Shown here piece by piece: positions 62,683 to 64,000 of a stretch of DNA of 64,000 nt (positions are counted from its first letter, which is position 1; each line of letters begins with the position of its first letter). Made by a program: the position numbers and the translations under genes. The stretch is from Pseudoluteimonas sp047602125 (GTDB lineage: Bacteria > Pseudomonadota > Gammaproteobacteria > Xanthomonadales > Xanthomonadaceae). The notes under the pieces are model-generated. The model worked only from the letters and a program-made list of their open reading frames with translations. It searched no databases and was not told the DNA's origin. The stretch is from the NCBI GenBank assembly GCA_047602125.1, contig JASGIB010000001.1, positions 558,001 through 622,000 of the forward strand, read 5' to 3'.

Positions 62683-62844
62683 TTACATCGAAGCGCCGTC
62701 GAACGGCTTGACCGAAAGCGTCGAAAGATCGGCATCGGGCAGGCAGCGCACGTTCACCGCGGCCATCATCGCGCCGGTCCCGGGATGCTTGCCTTCGCTG
62801 AAGGGCGCGACGTCGCAGTGGCGGCTTCCTTCGTGGCTCGCCAT
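62683..62844 (-). pseudogene. Remnant of a GFA-family (glutathione-dependent formaldehyde-activating type) protein
   Basis: A 53-codon frame. The start MASHEGSRHC corresponds to the N-terminal HxGSCHCG segment of the family, but the CxxC that should follow is lost, and the sequence jumps directly to DVAPFSEGKHPGTGAMMAAVNVRCLPDADLSTLSVKPFDGASM, the C-terminal third of full-length GFA proteins. The central zinc-binding and catalytic part, some 70 residues, is absent. The gene is best read as an in-frame deletion derivative. A short real protein cannot be excluded. Confidence 0.65.
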
Positions 62845-62945
62845 GGCCGGTCCTCGCTGCGCTGGGGAACCGAACCTAAACCAATGGCCGATGCCGGGCC
62901 GTGAGGGCACGGCTAAGCTGCGCGTTCGATCCCGGGGAACCCGCC

Positions 62946-64000
62946 ATGCACAAGACCCTGCTCGCCACCGCGCTGCTCGCCGCCTGCCTCGCCGGTTGCG
63001 CCAGCGCTCCCGCCACGACCGCGTCCAGTGAAGGCGCCGCCACGGAAGCCACCGCCATGTCGCCTGCCGATGCGAAATTCGCCGACGTCTCGAAACGCTG
63101 GCTCGACGGCTGGCTGGCGCTGAACCCGGTCAATGCCACCCAGGTCGGCGACCACCGCTTCGACGACCAGCTCGACCAGCTCGACGCACCCGGCCGGCAG
63201 CGCGTGGTCGATTTCAGCAAGGCGATGCTGGGCGAACTCGACGCGATCGACGTGGATTCGCTGTCGCGCGAGAACCAGGTGGACGCCGCGATCCTGCGCA
63301 ACCAGCTGCAGGGCGACATCTGGAACATCGAGACCTACCAGGGCTGGGCCTGGGATCCGCAGGTTTACAACGGCCTCGCCGGCGGCGCGATCTACAACCT
63401 GATGGCGCGCGATTTCGCGCCGATGCCGCAGCGGCTGAAGTCCGCGACAGCGCGCATGGAAGAGATCCCGGCGCTGTTCGCGCAGATGCGCGCCAACCTC
63501 GATCCGGCGCGCGTGCCGCTGATCCATGCGCAGACCGTGGCGAAGCAGAACAACGGCGTGCTCGACTTGGTCGACCAGTTCATCACCCCGAATGCCGGCC
63601 AGTTGCAGGGCGAAGATCGCGCGCGCCTCGACGCCGCGGTCGCGAACCTGCGCAAGGCGGTGGCCGAACAGCAAACCTGGCTGGACAAGACCCTGGTGCC
63701 GAACGCCAGGGGCGATTTCCGCATCGGCGCCAGGCTGTACGACCAGAAGCTGCAGTTCGCGCTGATGTCCTCGCTGTCGCGCGCCGAGATCAAGCAGCGC
63801 GCGGAAGCGGAAATGACCCGCGTGCGCGGCGAGATGTACGCCATCGCGAAGCAGGTATTGAAGGATCGCGCCGGTGCGCCGCCGACGCCGGAAAACCCCA
63901 GCGACGACCAGCGGCAGAAGGCGATCGAGGCCGCGCTGGACCTCGCCTACGCCGACAAGCCGGCGCGCGACCAGGTGGTGCCCGCGGCCAAGGCCGCGCT
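62946..64000 (+). CDS. DUF885-family lipoprotein, N-terminal part
   Basis: The first 351 codons of a larger protein; the window ends inside it. The N-terminus MHKTLLATALLAACLAGC has a lipobox (LAGC, Cys18), then a Ala/Thr-rich linker and the helical DUF885 domain beginning FADVSKRWLDGWLALNPVNATQVGDHRFDDQLD. Family members are zinc-dependent or unassigned secreted peptidase-like proteins; the usual HExxH-like site would lie further downstream, outside the window. A GGGGAA site precedes the ATG. Confidence 0.88.
   Translation, partial: MHKTLLATALLAACLAGCASAPATTASSEGAATEATAMSPADAKFADVSKRWLDGWLALNPVNATQVGDHRFDDQLDQLDAPGRQRVVDFSKAMLGELDAIDVDSLSRENQVDAAILRNQLQGDIWNIETYQGWAWDPQVYNGLAGGAIYNLMARDFAPMPQRLKSATARMEEIPALFAQMRANLDPARVPLIHAQTVAKQNNGVLDLVDQFITPNAGQLQGEDRARLDAAVANLRKAVAEQQTWLDKTLVPNARGDFRIGARLYDQKLQFALMSSLSRAEIKQRAEAEMTRVRGEMYAIAKQVLKDRAGAPPTPENPSDDQRQKAIEAALDLAYADKPARDQVVPAAKAA

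Overview
The window is a GC-rich, gene-dense stretch of bacterial chromosome. It most resembles a member of the Xanthomonadaceae/Lysobacteraceae (Lysobacter, Luteimonas and relatives). The main evidence is gene order: pyrG-kdsA-eno-ftsB-ispD-ispF-truD next to surE-pcm-yqaA-nlpD, the hflX-hflK-hflC-DUF2065-purA string downstream of hfq and miaA, a TonB receptor beside a TPR-sulfotransferase, and REP-like repeats with a GGGAATGACG edge. No rRNA, tRNA, CRISPR array, insertion sequence or prophage was seen, and no gene-free stretch exceeds about 300 bases.

Layout. 1-8.4 kb: the end of gcvP, an FAD oxidoreductase, two secreted metallopeptidases (M28 and M1), a lipoprotein between them, and a small membrane-protein/lipoprotein pair. 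8.5-16.3 kb: purA, DUF2065, hflC, hflK, hflX, hfq, miaA and an amino-acid permease, all on the minus strand. 16.3-24.9 kb: di-haem cytochrome c, TonB receptor, TPR-sulfotransferase, folP, a DUF6090-like membrane protein and a beta-propeller gene broken by an in-frame TGA. 25-29 kb: two tandem paralogous secreted proteins of unknown function, ending in a strong palindromic terminator. 28.9-36.4 kb: ftsH-rlmE, divergent yhbY and an Mth938-like gene, then an AT-richer AbiJ/HEPN-type gene bracketed by inverted repeats, then nlpD-yqaA-pcm-surE overlapping in one operon. 36.4-45.5 kb: Smr protein, small lipoprotein, and the long minus-strand operon from pyrG to truD, which carries three extra genes (an NTR-like secreted protein, a methyltransferase, and a zinc-ribbon membrane protein).

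45.6-64 kb: a low-complexity secreted protein, parE, N-formylglutamate amidohydrolase, a DadA-like dehydrogenase, slyD, two NlpC/P60 hydrolases, a thioesterase, a Nudix hydrolase, an alkaline phosphatase, a HemJ-like protein, a methyltransferase, intracellular PHA depolymerase, a PadR-HAAS regulatory pair with a candidate operator, a secreted cyclophilin, a second AT-rich singleton gene, paired hairpin repeats, a DUF2785 protein, an internally deleted GFA-family remnant and the start of a DUF885 lipoprotein.

Most genes are housekeeping: purine, CTP, isoprenoid and KDO synthesis, glycolysis, protein and RNA quality control, division and envelope maintenance. The unusual material is a set of single AT-richer genes set neatly into this background. 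The strongest candidate for a distinct system is the repeat-flanked AbiJ/HEPN gene at 32.2-33.5 kb, which has the features of a one-gene abortive-infection module. Next are the tandem secreted paralogs at 25-29 kb, whose function I do not recognise.
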